64,000 bases of DNA from Frondihabitans peucedani (GTDB lineage: Bacteria > Actinomycetota > Actinomycetes > Actinomycetales > Microbacteriaceae). The stretch lies in the NCBI RefSeq assembly GCF_039537585.1, contig NZ_BAABAU010000003.1:310001-374000 (forward strand), read 5' to 3'. The notes beneath the pieces were generated by a model, which saw only the letters and a list, made by a program, of their open reading frames with translations, was not told the origin of the DNA and ran no database searches. A program made the position numbers and the translations under genes. Of the stretch, positions 8,719-17,779 are shown one piece after another. How positions within the stretch are numbered: the stretch's first letter is position 1; each line of letters starts with the position of its first letter.

Positions 8719-9687
8719 ATGAGTCTCGACGACACCGCACCGACCAGCGCCTGGGGCTACGGGCTCGCCACGATCAGCGACGGGGGCACGGTCCTCGACA
8801 CGTGGTTCGCCGAGCCGCACCTCGGCGCGTTCCCGGCCGATCGCGATCCTGCGCTGGCCCCCGCCGCGATGTCGCAGCTCGCCGGCCCGGACGCCCGCCG
8901 GTCGGTCCGGCTCGAGCCGGTCACCGTGCAGATCGACCTTCAGGCAGCGCCCGCGTCGACCCCCGACGCGTACCTGCGGCTGCACCTGCTCAGCCACCTG
9001 CTCGTCAAGCCGAACACGATGAACCTCGACGGCCTCTTCGCCCACCTGCCGATCGTGGTGTGGACGAATGCCGGGCCCGTGCATCCTGACGACTTCGCCC
9101 GGCTGCGTCCGCAGCTGCAGCGGGCCGGCATCACGACGACGGGCATCGACAAGTTCCCGCGCATGCTCGACTACGTGGCACCCGACCGGGTCAGGATCGC
9201 GGACGCCTCGCGGGTGCGGCTCGGCGCGCACCTCTCCCCCGGCACCACGGTGATGCACGAGGGCTTCGTGAACTACAACGCCGGCACGCTCGGCTCGTCG
9301 ATGATCGAGGGCCGCGTCTCGCAGGGCGTCGTCGTGGGCGACGGCTCCGATATCGGTGGCGGTGCCTCGATCATGGGCACGCTCTCGGGCGGCGGCACGC
9401 AGCGCGTCGAGATCGGCGAGCGGGCGCTGCTCGGCGCGAACTCGGGCATCGGCATCTCGATCGGCGACGACACGGTCGTCGAGGCGGGCCTCTACGTGAC
9501 GGCCGGCACCAAGGTCGTCGTCGTCGGGTCGGCGCACGACACGAACGGCCGCTCGCAGACGGTGAAGGCCATCGAGCTGTCGGGGCGGCCCGGGCTGCTC
9601 TTCCGGCGGAACTCGCTGACCGGCGCCGTCGAGGTGCTCACGCGGAAGGGCGCCGGAGTGACGCTCAACGAGGCGCTGCACGCCTGA
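8719..9687 (+). CDS. dapD: 2,3,4,5-tetrahydropyridine-2,6-dicarboxylate N-succinyltransferase
   Basis: 322 residues from ATG 8719 with GGGGG just upstream. The C-terminal half is a left-handed beta-helix of hexapeptide repeats ([21 protein letters not shown], then [11 protein letters not shown]). The N-terminal half, including [11 protein letters not shown], matches the actinobacterial DapD subtype. It transfers succinyl from succinyl-CoA to tetrahydrodipicolinate, the step before DapC and DapE. It is divergent from dapE, so the 72-base gap holds both promoters. Confidence 0.93.
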   Translation: MSLDDTAPTSAWGYGLATISDGGTVLDTWFAEPHLGAFPADRDPALAPAAMSQLAGPDARRSVRLEPVTVQIDLQAAPASTPDAYLRLHLLSHLLVKPNTMNLDGLFAHLPIVVWTNAGPVHPDDFARLRPQLQRAGITTTGIDKFPRMLDYVAPDRVRIADASRVRLGAHLSPGTTVMHEGFVNYNAGTLGSSMIEGRVSQGVVVGDGSDIGGGASIMGTLSGGGTQRVEIGERALLGANSGIGISIGDDTVVEAGLYVTAGTKVVVVGSAHDTNGRSQTVKAIELSGRPGLLFRRNSLTGAVEVLTRKGAGVTLNEALHA

Positions 9688-9708
9688 GCGCACCCGCCGC
9701 GAACGCGA

Positions 9709-11022
9709 CTAGCGCTCGGTCGGCCAGTCGCGCGCCGGCGACCCGATGTACAGCTGCTGCGGCCGGCCGATCTTCGTCGACGGGTCGAGGTTCATCTCGC
9801 GCCAGTGCGCGATCCAGCCGGGCAGGCGCCCGATCGCGAACAGCACCGTGAACATGCGGGGCGGGAAGCCCATCGCCTTGTAGATGATGCCGGTGTAGAA
9901 GTCGACGTTCGGGTACAGGCGCCGCGAGATGAAGTACTCGTCGGACAGCGCGACCTGCTCGAGCTCGAGCGCGATGTCGAGCAGCTCGTCTTTGACGCCG
10001 AGGGCGGCGAGCACCTCGTCGGCGCTCTCCTTGACGAGCTTCGCACGCGGGTCGTAGTTCTTGTAGACCCGGTGCCCGAAGCCCATCAGCTTCACGCCCT
10101 CTTCTTTGTTCTTGACGCGCTCGACGAAGCGGGCGACGCCCTGCCCGGAGTCGCGGATCTCGGCGAGCATCTTCAGCACCGCCTCGTTCGCGCCGCCGTG
10201 GAGCGGGCCGTAGAGCGCCGAGATGCCGGCGGAGATCGAGGAGTACATGTTCGCCTCGGTGGAGCCGACGAGGCGGACGGTCGACGTCGACGCGTTCTGC
10301 TCGTGGTCTTCGTGCAGGATCAGGAGGCGCTCGAGGGCCTTGGACAGCACCGGGTTCACGACGTACGGCTCGGCCATGGTGCCGAAGTTCAGCTTCAGGA
10401 AGTTGTCGACGAAGCTGAGCGAGTTGTCGGGGTAGAGGAACGCCTGGCCGAGGCTCTTCTTGTGCGCGTACGCCGCGATGACCGGCAGCTTCGCGAGCAG
10501 CCGGATCATCTGGATCTCGACCTTGGCCGGATCGTGGACGTCCATCGTGTCCTCGTAGAACGTCGACAGGGCGCCGACGGCCGACGACAGCACCGACATG
10601 GGGTGCGCGGAGGCGGGCAGCGCGTCGAAGAAGCGGCGGAGGTCTTCGTGGAGGAGTGTGTGGCGCCGGATCCTGGCGTCGAACGAGGCGAGCTCGTCGG
10701 CCGTGGGCAGCTCGCCGTAGATGAGGAGCCAGGCCGTCTCGAGGAACGTCGAGTTGGCCGCGACCTGCTCGATCGGATAGCCGCGGTAGCGCAGGATGCC
10801 CTGGTCGCCGTCGATGTACGTGATGGCGCTCTTGGTCGCGGCGGTGTTCACGAAGCCGGTGTCGAGAGTGCTGAAGCCGGTCTGCTTCATGAAGGTCGAG
10901 ATGTCGACGCTCGATGCCCCGTCGGTGGCGGGGACGACCGGGAACTCGGCGGTCTGGCCGCCGATCTCGAGAGTCGCCTTCTGCGTCGTGGCCTTCTGGG
11001 CGTCGTTGGCAGTGTCAGTCAC
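9709..11022 (-). CDS. gltA: Citrate synthase
   Basis: 437 residues, full length for type II citrate synthase. Seen are the N-terminal domain with TYIDGDQGILRYRGYPIEQ, the catalytic-region histidines in LHGGANEAVLKML and GFGHRVYKNYDPRAK, and the FYTGIIYKAMGFPPRMFTVLF segment bearing the catalytic Asp. It condenses acetyl-CoA and oxaloacetate at the entry of the TCA cycle. It is convergent with dapD. Confidence 0.95.
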   Translation of the reverse strand: MTDTANDAQKATTQKATLEIGGQTAEFPVVPATDGASSVDISTFMKQTGFSTLDTGFVNTAATKSAITYIDGDQGILRYRGYPIEQVAANSTFLETAWLLIYGELPTADELASFDARIRRHTLLHEDLRRFFDALPASAHPMSVLSSAVGALSTFYEDTMDVHDPAKVEIQMIRLLAKLPVIAAYAHKKSLGQAFLYPDNSLSFVDNFLKLNFGTMAEPYVVNPVLSKALERLLILHEDHEQNASTSTVRLVGSTEANMYSSISAGISALYGPLHGGANEAVLKMLAEIRDSGQGVARFVERVKNKEEGVKLMGFGHRVYKNYDPRAKLVKESADEVLAALGVKDELLDIALELEQVALSDEYFISRRLYPNVDFYTGIIYKAMGFPPRMFTVLFAIGRLPGWIAHWREMNLDPSTKIGRPQQLYIGSPARDWPTER

Positions 11023-11031
11023 TCGATCAGC

Positions 11032-12171
11032 CTAATAGGCGAGGGACTCCGTCGCGGAACGGGTGCTGCCGGCCGCCTCGAGACGCGTCGCCGCGGCCTC
11101 GATGCGCTCATCGGTCGAGGTGAGCGCGATCCGGACGTGCTGAGCGCCGTCGGAACCGTAGAAGGTGCCGGGGGCGGCCAGGATCCCGCGCTCGGCCAGC
11201 CACTCCAGGGTGGCCCAGGCGTCCTCCTGCCGGCTCGCCCAGAGGTAGAGCCCCGCCTCGCTCCGGTCGATCGTGAATCCCGCACCCTCGAGCGCTGCGG
11301 CGAGCCGGGTGCGGCGCGCCCGGTAGCGCTCCTTCTGCTCGCGGACGTGCGCCTCGTCGCCGAGCGCTGTGACCATGGCCTGCTGGACGGGAGCGGGCGG
11401 CATCAGGCCGGCGTGCTTCCGGACGGCGAGGAGCTCGCCGAGGACGTCGGCGCAGCCGGCCACGAAGCCGGCGCGGTAGCCGGCCAGGTTGGACTGCTTC
11501 GACAGCGAGTAGACCGACACGACCCCTCGGCGGCTGTCGCCGACGACCCGGGGGTCGAGGATGCACGGTGTCGCCGTCTCGTCGTACTCCGGGGTCCAGC
11601 CGAGCTCGGCGTAGCACTCGTCGCCCGCGACGACGGCACCGAGCTCGCGGGCGCGGTCGACCGCGGCCTTGAGAGCGTCGAACGACAGGATGCTGCCGTC
11701 GGGGTTGCCGGGGCTGTTCAACCAGACGAGCCTCGTCGACTCGGGCCACTCGGCGGGGTCGTCGGAGGCGAGGGCCGTCGCGCCGACGAGGGCGGCTCCG
11801 AGCTCGTAGGTGGGGTAGGCGTTCCGCGGGTAGACGACGGTGTCGCCCGGGCCGAGCCCCAGCCACAGGGCCATGCCCGCGATGAGCTCCTTGGAGCCGA
11901 TGGTCGGCAGGACCTCGGCCTCGCTCAGGCCCGGCACCCCGCGACGTCTGCCGTACCACTCGCCGATCGCGCGGCGGAGCGCCGGCGTGCCGGCGACCTG
12001 CGGGTAGGAGTGCGCGTCGGTCGCGTCGCGCAGGGCGTCGCGGATGACGCCCGGCGTCGGATCGACCGGAGACCCGACGGACAGGTCGACGATGCCGCCC
12101 TCGTGCGCTCTCGCGGTCTCGGTGAGGGCCGCCAGGCTGTCCCAGGGGAAGTCGGGCAGGTCGAGGGGCAT
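11032..12171 (-). CDS. dapC: Succinyldiaminopimelate transaminase
   Basis: 379 residues, class I/II PLP aminotransferase. The PLP-lysine motif is SVYSLSKQSNLAGYRAGF, and NSPGNPDG is the cofactor/substrate loop. In actinobacteria this subgroup directly following fdxA is the succinyldiaminopimelate transaminase of lysine synthesis, and dapD/dapE nearby support that. It is nine bases from gltA on the same strand and ten from fdxA. Confidence 0.9.
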   Translation of the reverse strand: MPLDLPDFPWDSLAALTETARAHEGGIVDLSVGSPVDPTPGVIRDALRDATDAHSYPQVAGTPALRRAIGEWYGRRRGVPGLSEAEVLPTIGSKELIAGMALWLGLGPGDTVVYPRNAYPTYELGAALVGATALASDDPAEWPESTRLVWLNSPGNPDGSILSFDALKAAVDRARELGAVVAGDECYAELGWTPEYDETATPCILDPRVVGDSRRGVVSVYSLSKQSNLAGYRAGFVAGCADVLGELLAVRKHAGLMPPAPVQQAMVTALGDEAHVREQKERYRARRTRLAAALEGAGFTIDRSEAGLYLWASRQEDAWATLEWLAERGILAAPGTFYGSDGAQHVRIALTSTDERIEAAATRLEAAGSTRSATESLAY

Positions 12172-12181
12172 CGGACGCGGC

Positions 12182-12508
12182 CTAGTGGGCCGCGGCCTGG
12201 GGCGGCAGCGCCGCGATGACCGGGTGGTCTTTCGGGATCACGCCGACCTTGGCCGCGCCCCCCGGGGAGCCGACCTCGTCGAAGAACTCGACATTCGCCT
12301 TGTAGTAGTCGGCCCACTTGTCGGGCAGGTCGTCTTCGTAGTAGATCGCCTCGACGGGGCAGACCGGCTCGCAGGCACCGCAGTCGACGCACTCGTCGGG
12401 GTGGATGTAGAGCGAGCGTTCACCCTCGTAGATGCAGTCGACCGGGCACTCGTCGATGCAGGCGCGGTCTTTGACATCGACACAGGGGAGGGCGATCACG
12501 TACGTCAC
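12182..12508 (-). CDS. fdxA: 7Fe-4S/4Fe-4S ferredoxin
   Basis: 108 residues. The first cluster motif is [19 protein letters not shown], and the second is [18 protein letters not shown]. The spacing is that of the seven-iron ferredoxins of actinobacteria (one 3Fe-4S and one 4Fe-4S cluster). A C-terminal extension ([20 protein letters not shown]) is also typical. It is a cytosolic one-electron carrier. It sits three bases after mshB and upstream of dapC, the usual actinobacterial order. Confidence 0.95.
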   Translation of the reverse strand: MTYVIALPCVDVKDRACIDECPVDCIYEGERSLYIHPDECVDCGACEPVCPVEAIYYEDDLPDKWADYYKANVEFFDEVGSPGGAAKVGVIPKDHPVIAALPPQAAAH

Positions 12509-12511
12509 GGG

Positions 12512-13771
12512 TCAGTTCTGCTCTTTCGCGTCGGGCGCGACAGCGTCGCGCGGCGAGGCTCCCATCTTATCGCCTGCCCGCCTGGGCATCCTCGGCCACG
12601 CCAGCACGAGGACGGCCGCCACGACCGGCCCGAAGATCCACGCGTAGCCGGTCGGCGTGCCCGCGATGAGGACGGACCCCGAGTGCGGCAGCGACAGCAG
12701 GGCGACGACGGCCGTGAGCCCGATCGCCGCCATCAGAGCGATCAGCCGCGAGTCGAACAGCCAGCGGAGCCCGACGAGGAGCGCCGCCGTCATGGCGAGC
12801 GCCAGCACGATCCCCAGAGGGAAGGAGCCGACCGTGTCCTGGTGGGCGATCGTGCCGATGGCGCCGAAGAGGCCGCCGGCGAGGAGCGCCAGCACGCTGG
12901 TGACGATGCGGCCGCTGATTTCGAGCTCGTCGAGACCGGGCGCGGACGCAGGATCGGCGACCGGCTCGGGCACCAGACGGAACGTCTCGACCACGGTCAC
13001 CGGCTCCACCGCGCCGTGGGGGAACTCGAGGGCCGGGCCGCCGGCGGTCTGGAGCAGCCGCACCTGCGAGCGGTAGGCGGCGAGCGCACGGACCTTCCGG
13101 TCGAACACCGGGGCGCCGTCGACGACGACGTCCGCGTCGGCGAGGGGGGCCTCGGGGTGGGCAGAGCCGCCGGTGATGGCGAAGTAGGGCAGCCCCGCGA
13201 GCCGGGCCGTGCGGAGGGCGGCGCGGTTCACGCGGACGTGGTCGGGGTGGCCGTAGCCGCCGTCGCTGTCGTAGCCGATGATCGCGTCGGGGCGCACATC
13301 GGCGACGACCGCGGCGAGGTCCGAGACGATCTCGCCGAACTCGGCGTGGCAGAAGGCCGCAGGATGCAGGTCGCTGACGGGGACAGGGGTCCCGGCCGGG
13401 CCCCACTCCATGCCCGAGTCGCGGTAGGGACGAGGGAGGAGGCCGGCTGTCCGTGCATCCTGCTCGCCCAGGAAACGGTGGTCGGTGACGCCGAGCTGCC
13501 GCATGGCCTCGGCGATCTCGGTCTCGCGGTGCGCCCCGAGCGCCGCGGCGTCCCCTCGCAGCGAGGCGAGGTCGTCGGGCATGACCTCGCCGAGCTCGCC
13601 GCGGGTGCAGGTGACGACGGTGACGTGCGCTCCGCGGTCGACGAGGGTCGCGAGCGTGGCCCCGGTGACGATGGTCTCGTCGTCGGGGTGAGCGTGCACG
13701 ACCAGCACCCGCTCGAGGTCGCTCGGGATCGAGAGAGAGGGGTCGTTCTGGGCTGTTTCAGAGGAGGACAT
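12512..13771 (-). CDS. mshB: MshB-like GlcNAc-Ins deacetylase (PIG-L family) with C-terminal membrane domain
   Basis: 419 residues from ATG 13771. The PIG-L zinc site is seen as VHAHPDDETI (His, Asp-Asp) near the start and GYGHPDHVRV in the middle, with DARTAGLLPRPYRDSGMEW typical of mycothiol MshB. It would deacetylate GlcNAc-inositol in mycothiol synthesis. Unlike classical MshB (about 300 aa), the last 120 residues add about four membrane helices (SVLALLAGGLFGAIGTIAH; LGIVLALAMTAALLVGLRWLF). The fused C-terminal module may have a separate function. Confidence 0.82.
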   Translation of the reverse strand: MSSSETAQNDPSLSIPSDLERVLVVHAHPDDETIVTGATLATLVDRGAHVTVVTCTRGELGEVMPDDLASLRGDAAALGAHRETEIAEAMRQLGVTDHRFLGEQDARTAGLLPRPYRDSGMEWGPAGTPVPVSDLHPAAFCHAEFGEIVSDLAAVVADVRPDAIIGYDSDGGYGHPDHVRVNRAALRTARLAGLPYFAITGGSAHPEAPLADADVVVDGAPVFDRKVRALAAYRSQVRLLQTAGGPALEFPHGAVEPVTVVETFRLVPEPVADPASAPGLDELEISGRIVTSVLALLAGGLFGAIGTIAHQDTVGSFPLGIVLALAMTAALLVGLRWLFDSRLIALMAAIGLTAVVALLSLPHSGSVLIAGTPTGYAWIFGPVVAAVLVLAWPRMPRRAGDKMGASPRDAVAPDAKEQN

Positions 13772-13813
13772 CACTGGACAGGATAGGCGAGCCGCCGTTA
13801 GGGTCATCTCTGG

Positions 13814-13832
13814 TTAGGCAAGGCTTACCAAC
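13814..13832. promoter_or_regulatory. DtxR/IdeR-like iron box upstream of efeUOB
   Basis: TTAGGCAAGGCTTACCAAC closely matches the DtxR/IdeR consensus TTAGGTTAGGCTAACCTAA, with an interrupted palindrome (TTAGG and its degraded complement). It lies 66 bases before the efeU start and downstream of nothing else iron-related, so Fe2+-dependent repression of efeUOB is the natural reading. Confidence 0.75.
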
Positions 13833-13897
13833 ATGAGCCGACCCTCACTCGGGCCCGTCGACACGACGGCTCGACCCCCTGAATCAAAGGCATCCCC

Positions 13898-14836
13898 GTG
13901 CTCGCCAACTACCTCATCGGTCTCCGCGAAGGCCTCGAGGCCTCCATCGTCGTGGGCATCCTGATCGCCTACCTCGTGAAGGTCTCGCGCCGCGACGTGC
14001 TCCCCCGCATCTGGGTCGGCGTCGCTCTGGCCGCCCTCCTCTCGCTCGGTCTCGGCGCCCTGCTGACATTCGGCGAGTACGGGCTGAGCTTCCAGGCGCA
14101 GGAGGCGATCGGCGGCGGCCTCTCGATCGTGGCGGTCGGGTTCGTCACCACGATGGTGTTCTGGATGGCCAAGACCGCCAGCCACATGAAGCACGACCTC
14201 CAGTCGAGCCTCGCGAAGGCGCTCCAGGGCGGCGCGTGGGCCATCGTCGGCCTCGCCTTCCTGTCGGTCGGCCGCGAGGGCATCGAGACCGCCCTCTTCG
14301 TCTGGGCCACGGTCGCGACGGCCGGCGGCACGGCCGTCCCCGCCATCGGCGCGCTCCTCGGGATCCTGACCGCCATCGTCATCGAGGTCGGCATCTACCG
14401 CGGCTTCGTGCACATCAACCTGTCGCGGTTCTTCACCGTGACCGGGTTCTTCCTGGTGATCGTCGCGGCGGGCGTCCTGCTCTACGGCGTCGGCGACCTG
14501 CAGGAGATGGGCTTCCTCCCCGGAGCCGCCGTCCACACCTTCGACCTCTCGGGCGCCATCCCGCCCACCAGCTGGTACGGCACTCTGCTGCAGGGCGTCG
14601 TCAACTTCACCCCGCGGCCGACGGTGCTGCAGTCGGTCGTCTGGGTCGCGTACCTCGCGGTCGTCCTCCCCCTCTTCCTCCGTGCGACGCGGCGTCGCCC
14701 CGCGGCCGCTGCCGCACCTGCCGCTGCTGCACCGTCCGCCGCTGCACCGTCCGCCGCCGCACCTGCCGCATCCGCCCCCGCGCCCGCCGTCTCCGGCGAC
14801 CGCGAGCCCGTCCTCACCCCAGGAGCCACCGAATGA
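13898..14836 (+). CDS. efeU: High-affinity iron permease, FTR1/EfeU family
   Basis: 312 residues from GTG. Seven membrane segments carry the two iron-binding R-E-G-x-E motifs: REGLE at residues 10-14 and REGIE at 126-130. The C-terminal about 45 residues are a low-complexity Ala/Pro tail encoded by short GC-rich repeats. It imports ferrous or ferric iron across the cytoplasmic membrane together with EfeO and EfeB. The stop overlaps the efeO start as ATGA. Confidence 0.93.
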   Translation: MLANYLIGLREGLEASIVVGILIAYLVKVSRRDVLPRIWVGVALAALLSLGLGALLTFGEYGLSFQAQEAIGGGLSIVAVGFVTTMVFWMAKTASHMKHDLQSSLAKALQGGAWAIVGLAFLSVGREGIETALFVWATVATAGGTAVPAIGALLGILTAIVIEVGIYRGFVHINLSRFFTVTGFFLVIVAAGVLLYGVGDLQEMGFLPGAAVHTFDLSGAIPPTSWYGTLLQGVVNFTPRPTVLQSVVWVAYLAVVLPLFLRATRRRPAAAAAPAAAAPSAAAPSAAAPAASAPAPAVSGDREPVLTPGATE

Positions 14837-16032
14837 TCCTCCGCCCTCTCGGCATCACCGCAGGAGTCGCGCTCGCGGCCGTCGCCCTCACCGGCTGCGT
14901 CGCGAACAACCCCGGCGGCACGACCGCGGCGAAGACCGGCACCACGATCACCGTCGCGGCCACCGACAGCACCTGCAAGCCGTCCGCGACCAGCGCTCCG
15001 AGCGGCGCCGTGACGTTCACCATGACGAACAAGGGCTCCGACAACAGCGAGTTCGAGATCCTCGCCGCCGACGGCCTCCGCATCGTCAGCGAGAAGGAGA
15101 ACATCGGCCCCGGCACGACCGGCTCGCTGACGGCACAGCTGACGCCCGGCGACTACTTCGCCGCCTGCATCCCCGGCCTCGTCGGCGAGGGGCAGCGCTC
15201 GAAGTTCACCGTGACCGACTCCGGGAAGACCGTCTCGGCCAGCGGCACCGAGAAGCAGCAGATCGCCGCCGCCGACAAGGCCTACGTCGGCTACATCAAA
15301 GACCAGACCGGGCAGCTCGTCGAGGGCACCAAGACGTTCCTCGCCGCCTACCTCGCGGGCGACACCGCCGCCGCGAAGAAGCTCTACCCGAGTGTCCGCG
15401 CCCACTACGAGCGCATCGAGCCCGTCGCCGAGTCGTTCGGGGCTCTCGACCCGAAGCTCGACAACCGCGCCGCCGACCTCGACAAGGGCGAGGCCTGGAC
15501 CGGGTGGCACCGCATCGAGAAAGACCTGTTCGCGCCGACCGCGGCCGTTCCCGGCTCCACGACCTCGTACGGCCCGCTGACGCCTGCCGAGAAGAAGGAG
15601 CTGGGCGCGAAGCTGACCGAGAACACGCAGGAGCTCTACACCGAGGTCACCGCGCCGTCCTTCACGGTCGGCCTCGACACGATCGCCAACGGCGCCGTCG
15701 GCCTGATGGACGAGGTCGCCACCTCGAAGATCACCGGCGAGGAGGAGACCTGGTCGCACACCGACCTCTACGACTTCCAGGCCAACCTCGAGGGCGCGCA
15801 GGTCGCGTACGAGGGTGTCCGCGCGATCCTGCTCACCAGAGACAAGGCCCTCGCGAAGGAGCTCGACACGGAGTTCGCCTCGCTCGACAAGCTCCTCGCC
15901 GGCTACGGCAGCCTCGACACCTCCTACCCCTCGTACACGACCCTGACGACGGCCGACAAGAAGGCCCTCTCCGACGGCGTCAACGCGCTGAGCGAGCCCC
16001 TGAGCAAGCTCACCGCCGCCCTGCTGGGATGA
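14833..16032 (+). CDS. efeO: Iron uptake lipoprotein EfeO
   Basis: 399 residues. The signal peptide ends in the lipobox L-T-G-C (cysteine about residue 22), so it is a membrane-anchored lipoprotein. It has an N-terminal cupredoxin-like domain with a FTMTNKGSDNSEFEIL segment, then the M75/EfeM-EfeO helical domain with HYERIEP (H-x-x-E) and GWHRIEKDLF. It binds and delivers iron to EfeU. It overlaps efeU and efeB by four bases each, indicating coupled translation. Confidence 0.92.
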   Translation: MILRPLGITAGVALAAVALTGCVANNPGGTTAAKTGTTITVAATDSTCKPSATSAPSGAVTFTMTNKGSDNSEFEILAADGLRIVSEKENIGPGTTGSLTAQLTPGDYFAACIPGLVGEGQRSKFTVTDSGKTVSASGTEKQQIAAADKAYVGYIKDQTGQLVEGTKTFLAAYLAGDTAAAKKLYPSVRAHYERIEPVAESFGALDPKLDNRAADLDKGEAWTGWHRIEKDLFAPTAAVPGSTTSYGPLTPAEKKELGAKLTENTQELYTEVTAPSFTVGLDTIANGAVGLMDEVATSKITGEEETWSHTDLYDFQANLEGAQVAYEGVRAILLTRDKALAKELDTEFASLDKLLAGYGSLDTSYPSYTTLTTADKKALSDGVNALSEPLSKLTAALLG

Positions 16033-17312
16033 CCGACGACGAAGTGACCGACGACACCTCCGCTCGCAGCGGCCTCTCGCGCCGCGGGCTGCTCGGCCTG
16101 GCCGGCCTGGGAGCCGGCGTGCTCGGCGCGGGCATCGGCGTGGGAGCCGACCGTGCCGTGCAGGCCTCGGCGACCGGCTCGTCGGGAGCCCAGGCGACCT
16201 ACCCCTTCTACGGGAAGCACCAGTCCGGCATCGTGACGGCCGCGCAGGATCGCCTCCACTTCGCAGCCTTCGACGTCTCCGAGGGCACGACCCGCGACGA
16301 CCTGGTCGGCCTCCTGAAGGACTGGAGCTACGCGGCGGCGCGCATGACCCGCGGCGAAGAGGTCTCGAAGTCGGGAGCCACCGGCGGGTCGCTCTACGCT
16401 CCCCCGGACGACACCGGTGAGGCCCTCGGGCTTCCCGCGGCCGGTCTCACGATCACCATCGGCTTCGGGCCGTCGCTCTTCGACGACCGCTTCGGCCTCG
16501 CCTCGAAGCGTCCGCCGCGGCTGATCGACCTGCCCTCGTTCGCCGGAGACAACCTCGACGACGCGATGAGCGGCGGCGACCTCTGCATCCAGGCCTGCAG
16601 CGACGACCCGCAGATCGCCGTCCACGCCATCCGCAACCTGTCGCGCATCGCCTTCGGGCGCGCCGGCCTCCGCTGGTCGCAGCTCGGCTTCGGCCGCACC
16701 TCCTCGACGACGCGCGGTCAGGCGACACCCCGCAACCTGTTCGGCTTCAAGGACGGCACGGCCAACCTGAAGGCCGAGGACTCCGCCCTCGTGGCCAAGG
16801 ACGTCTGGGCGTCCGCGTCGCACGGCGCCGACTGGATGGACGGGGGCTCGTACCTCGTGTCGCGGAAGATCCGCATGCAGATCGAGACCTGGGACCACCA
16901 GTCGCTCAAAGAGCAGCAGACCGTCGTCGGGCGCGACAAGGGCGCGGGCGCCCCGCTCTCCGGCGGCACCGAGTTCTCCGCCATCGACTTCCACGCGAAG
17001 CGCGACGGTGCTCCGGCCGTCCCCACGACCTCGCACGTGTCGCTGGCGCACCCCGACCACAACGGGGGCGCGCAGCTGCTCCGCCGCGGCTACAACTTCG
17101 TCGACGGCAACGACTCGCTCGGACGCCTCAACGCCGGCCTGTTCTTCATCTGCTACCAGAACGACCCCGAGAACCAGTTCGTCAGGATCCAGACGGCCCT
17201 CGCCGCGAACGACGCCATGAACGAGTACGTGCAGCACGTGTCGTCGGGCATCTTCGCGGTGCCGCCGGGTGCCTCCCGGGGCGGCTACGTCGGCGAGACG
17301 CTCTTCGCCTAG
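16029..17312 (+). CDS. efeB: Tat-exported Dyp-type heme peroxidase EfeB
   Basis: 427 residues. The N-terminus has a twin-arginine signal (LSRRGLLGLAGLGAGVLGAG), matching the TatB gene at 4756. The Dyp-peroxidase signature GFKDGTANL (catalytic Asp) is followed by the distal Arg and the C-terminal proximal His region (LLRRGYNFVDG). EfeB oxidises or de-chelates iron from heme or ferrous sources outside the cell for EfeU. Last gene of efeUOB; the hairpin at 17364 follows. Confidence 0.93.
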   Translation: MTDDEVTDDTSARSGLSRRGLLGLAGLGAGVLGAGIGVGADRAVQASATGSSGAQATYPFYGKHQSGIVTAAQDRLHFAAFDVSEGTTRDDLVGLLKDWSYAAARMTRGEEVSKSGATGGSLYAPPDDTGEALGLPAAGLTITIGFGPSLFDDRFGLASKRPPRLIDLPSFAGDNLDDAMSGGDLCIQACSDDPQIAVHAIRNLSRIAFGRAGLRWSQLGFGRTSSTTRGQATPRNLFGFKDGTANLKAEDSALVAKDVWASASHGADWMDGGSYLVSRKIRMQIETWDHQSLKEQQTVVGRDKGAGAPLSGGTEFSAIDFHAKRDGAPAVPTTSHVSLAHPDHNGGAQLLRRGYNFVDGNDSLGRLNAGLFFICYQNDPENQFVRIQTALAANDAMNEYVQHVSSGIFAVPPGASRGGYVGETLFA

Positions 17313-17363
17313 CCCCCTGCTGCTGCTGCTGCGGCTGCGGCGCGCGCGGCCTGGTGCCGCCTG

Positions 17364-17417
17364 ACGTCTCGCGGACAGAGCACCCTGCCGCGGCGGGGTG
17401 CACAGTCCGTGAGACGT
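17364..17417. terminator. Long hairpin between efeB and small leftward gene, bidirectional terminator
   Basis: ACGTCTCGCGGAC (17364-17376) pairs with GTCCGTGAGACGT (17405-17417) with one mismatch. A nested GCACCC/GGGTGC pair sits inside. The genes on either side converge on it. Confidence 0.65.
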
Positions 17418-17448
17418 TGCGCGGCAGAGGGACTCAGGCGAGCAGCAC

Positions 17449-17643
17449 TCACCAGAGCGGGTTGCCGCGCCCCCGGTCGATGTCGCGCTGCAGCCGCTGC
17501 ATGGCCTCCGCCGACTCGCGGTCGCACGTGGCGCGGTAGTACGCCTCGAGCTGCCGGCGACCGGCGTAGCCCTGCGAGTTGCCGACGATGAGGGCCGCGG
17601 AGACCACGACCACCGCGATTCCTATTCCGAGTGCCACGAGCAT
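17449..17643 (-). CDS. Small single-span membrane protein, unknown function
   Basis: 64 residues. A single N-terminal membrane helix (VALGIGIAVVVVSAALIV) is followed by a soluble tail, GNSQGYAGRRQLEAYYRATCDRES, with one cysteine. I do not recognise the family. It lies alone between the efeB terminator and typA. Confidence 0.55.
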   Translation of the reverse strand: MLVALGIGIAVVVVSAALIVGNSQGYAGRRQLEAYYRATCDRESAEAMQRLQRDIDRGRGNPLW

Positions 17644-17730
17644 CCTGCGCCTCCTGCCCGCACTGTACGCCGCTCCCCTGCCGAGAGCCAGGCCGTTCCG
17701 GCGCAGGATGCGGGCGGCCCCGCAGACGAG

Positions 17731-17764
17731 GAACGCCCCCGACTCGAGAGAGCCGGGGGCGTTC
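17731..17764 (-). terminator. Terminator hairpin after typA
   Basis: GAACGCCCCCG (17731-17741) and its exact complement CGGGGGCGTTC (17754-17764) flank a 12-base loop. It lies 16 bases past the typA stop in the direction of transcription. Confidence 0.7.
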
Positions 17765-17779
17765 TGCTGCAGACGGTGC

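Noticed and set aside
9805-12219. Very long open frame (about 800 codons) on the plus strand across gltA and dapC
   Set aside because: It is a GC-rich shadow of the complementary strand: Asp/Val/Arg/Gly-rich without any family motif, while the minus strand encodes full citrate synthase and DapC.
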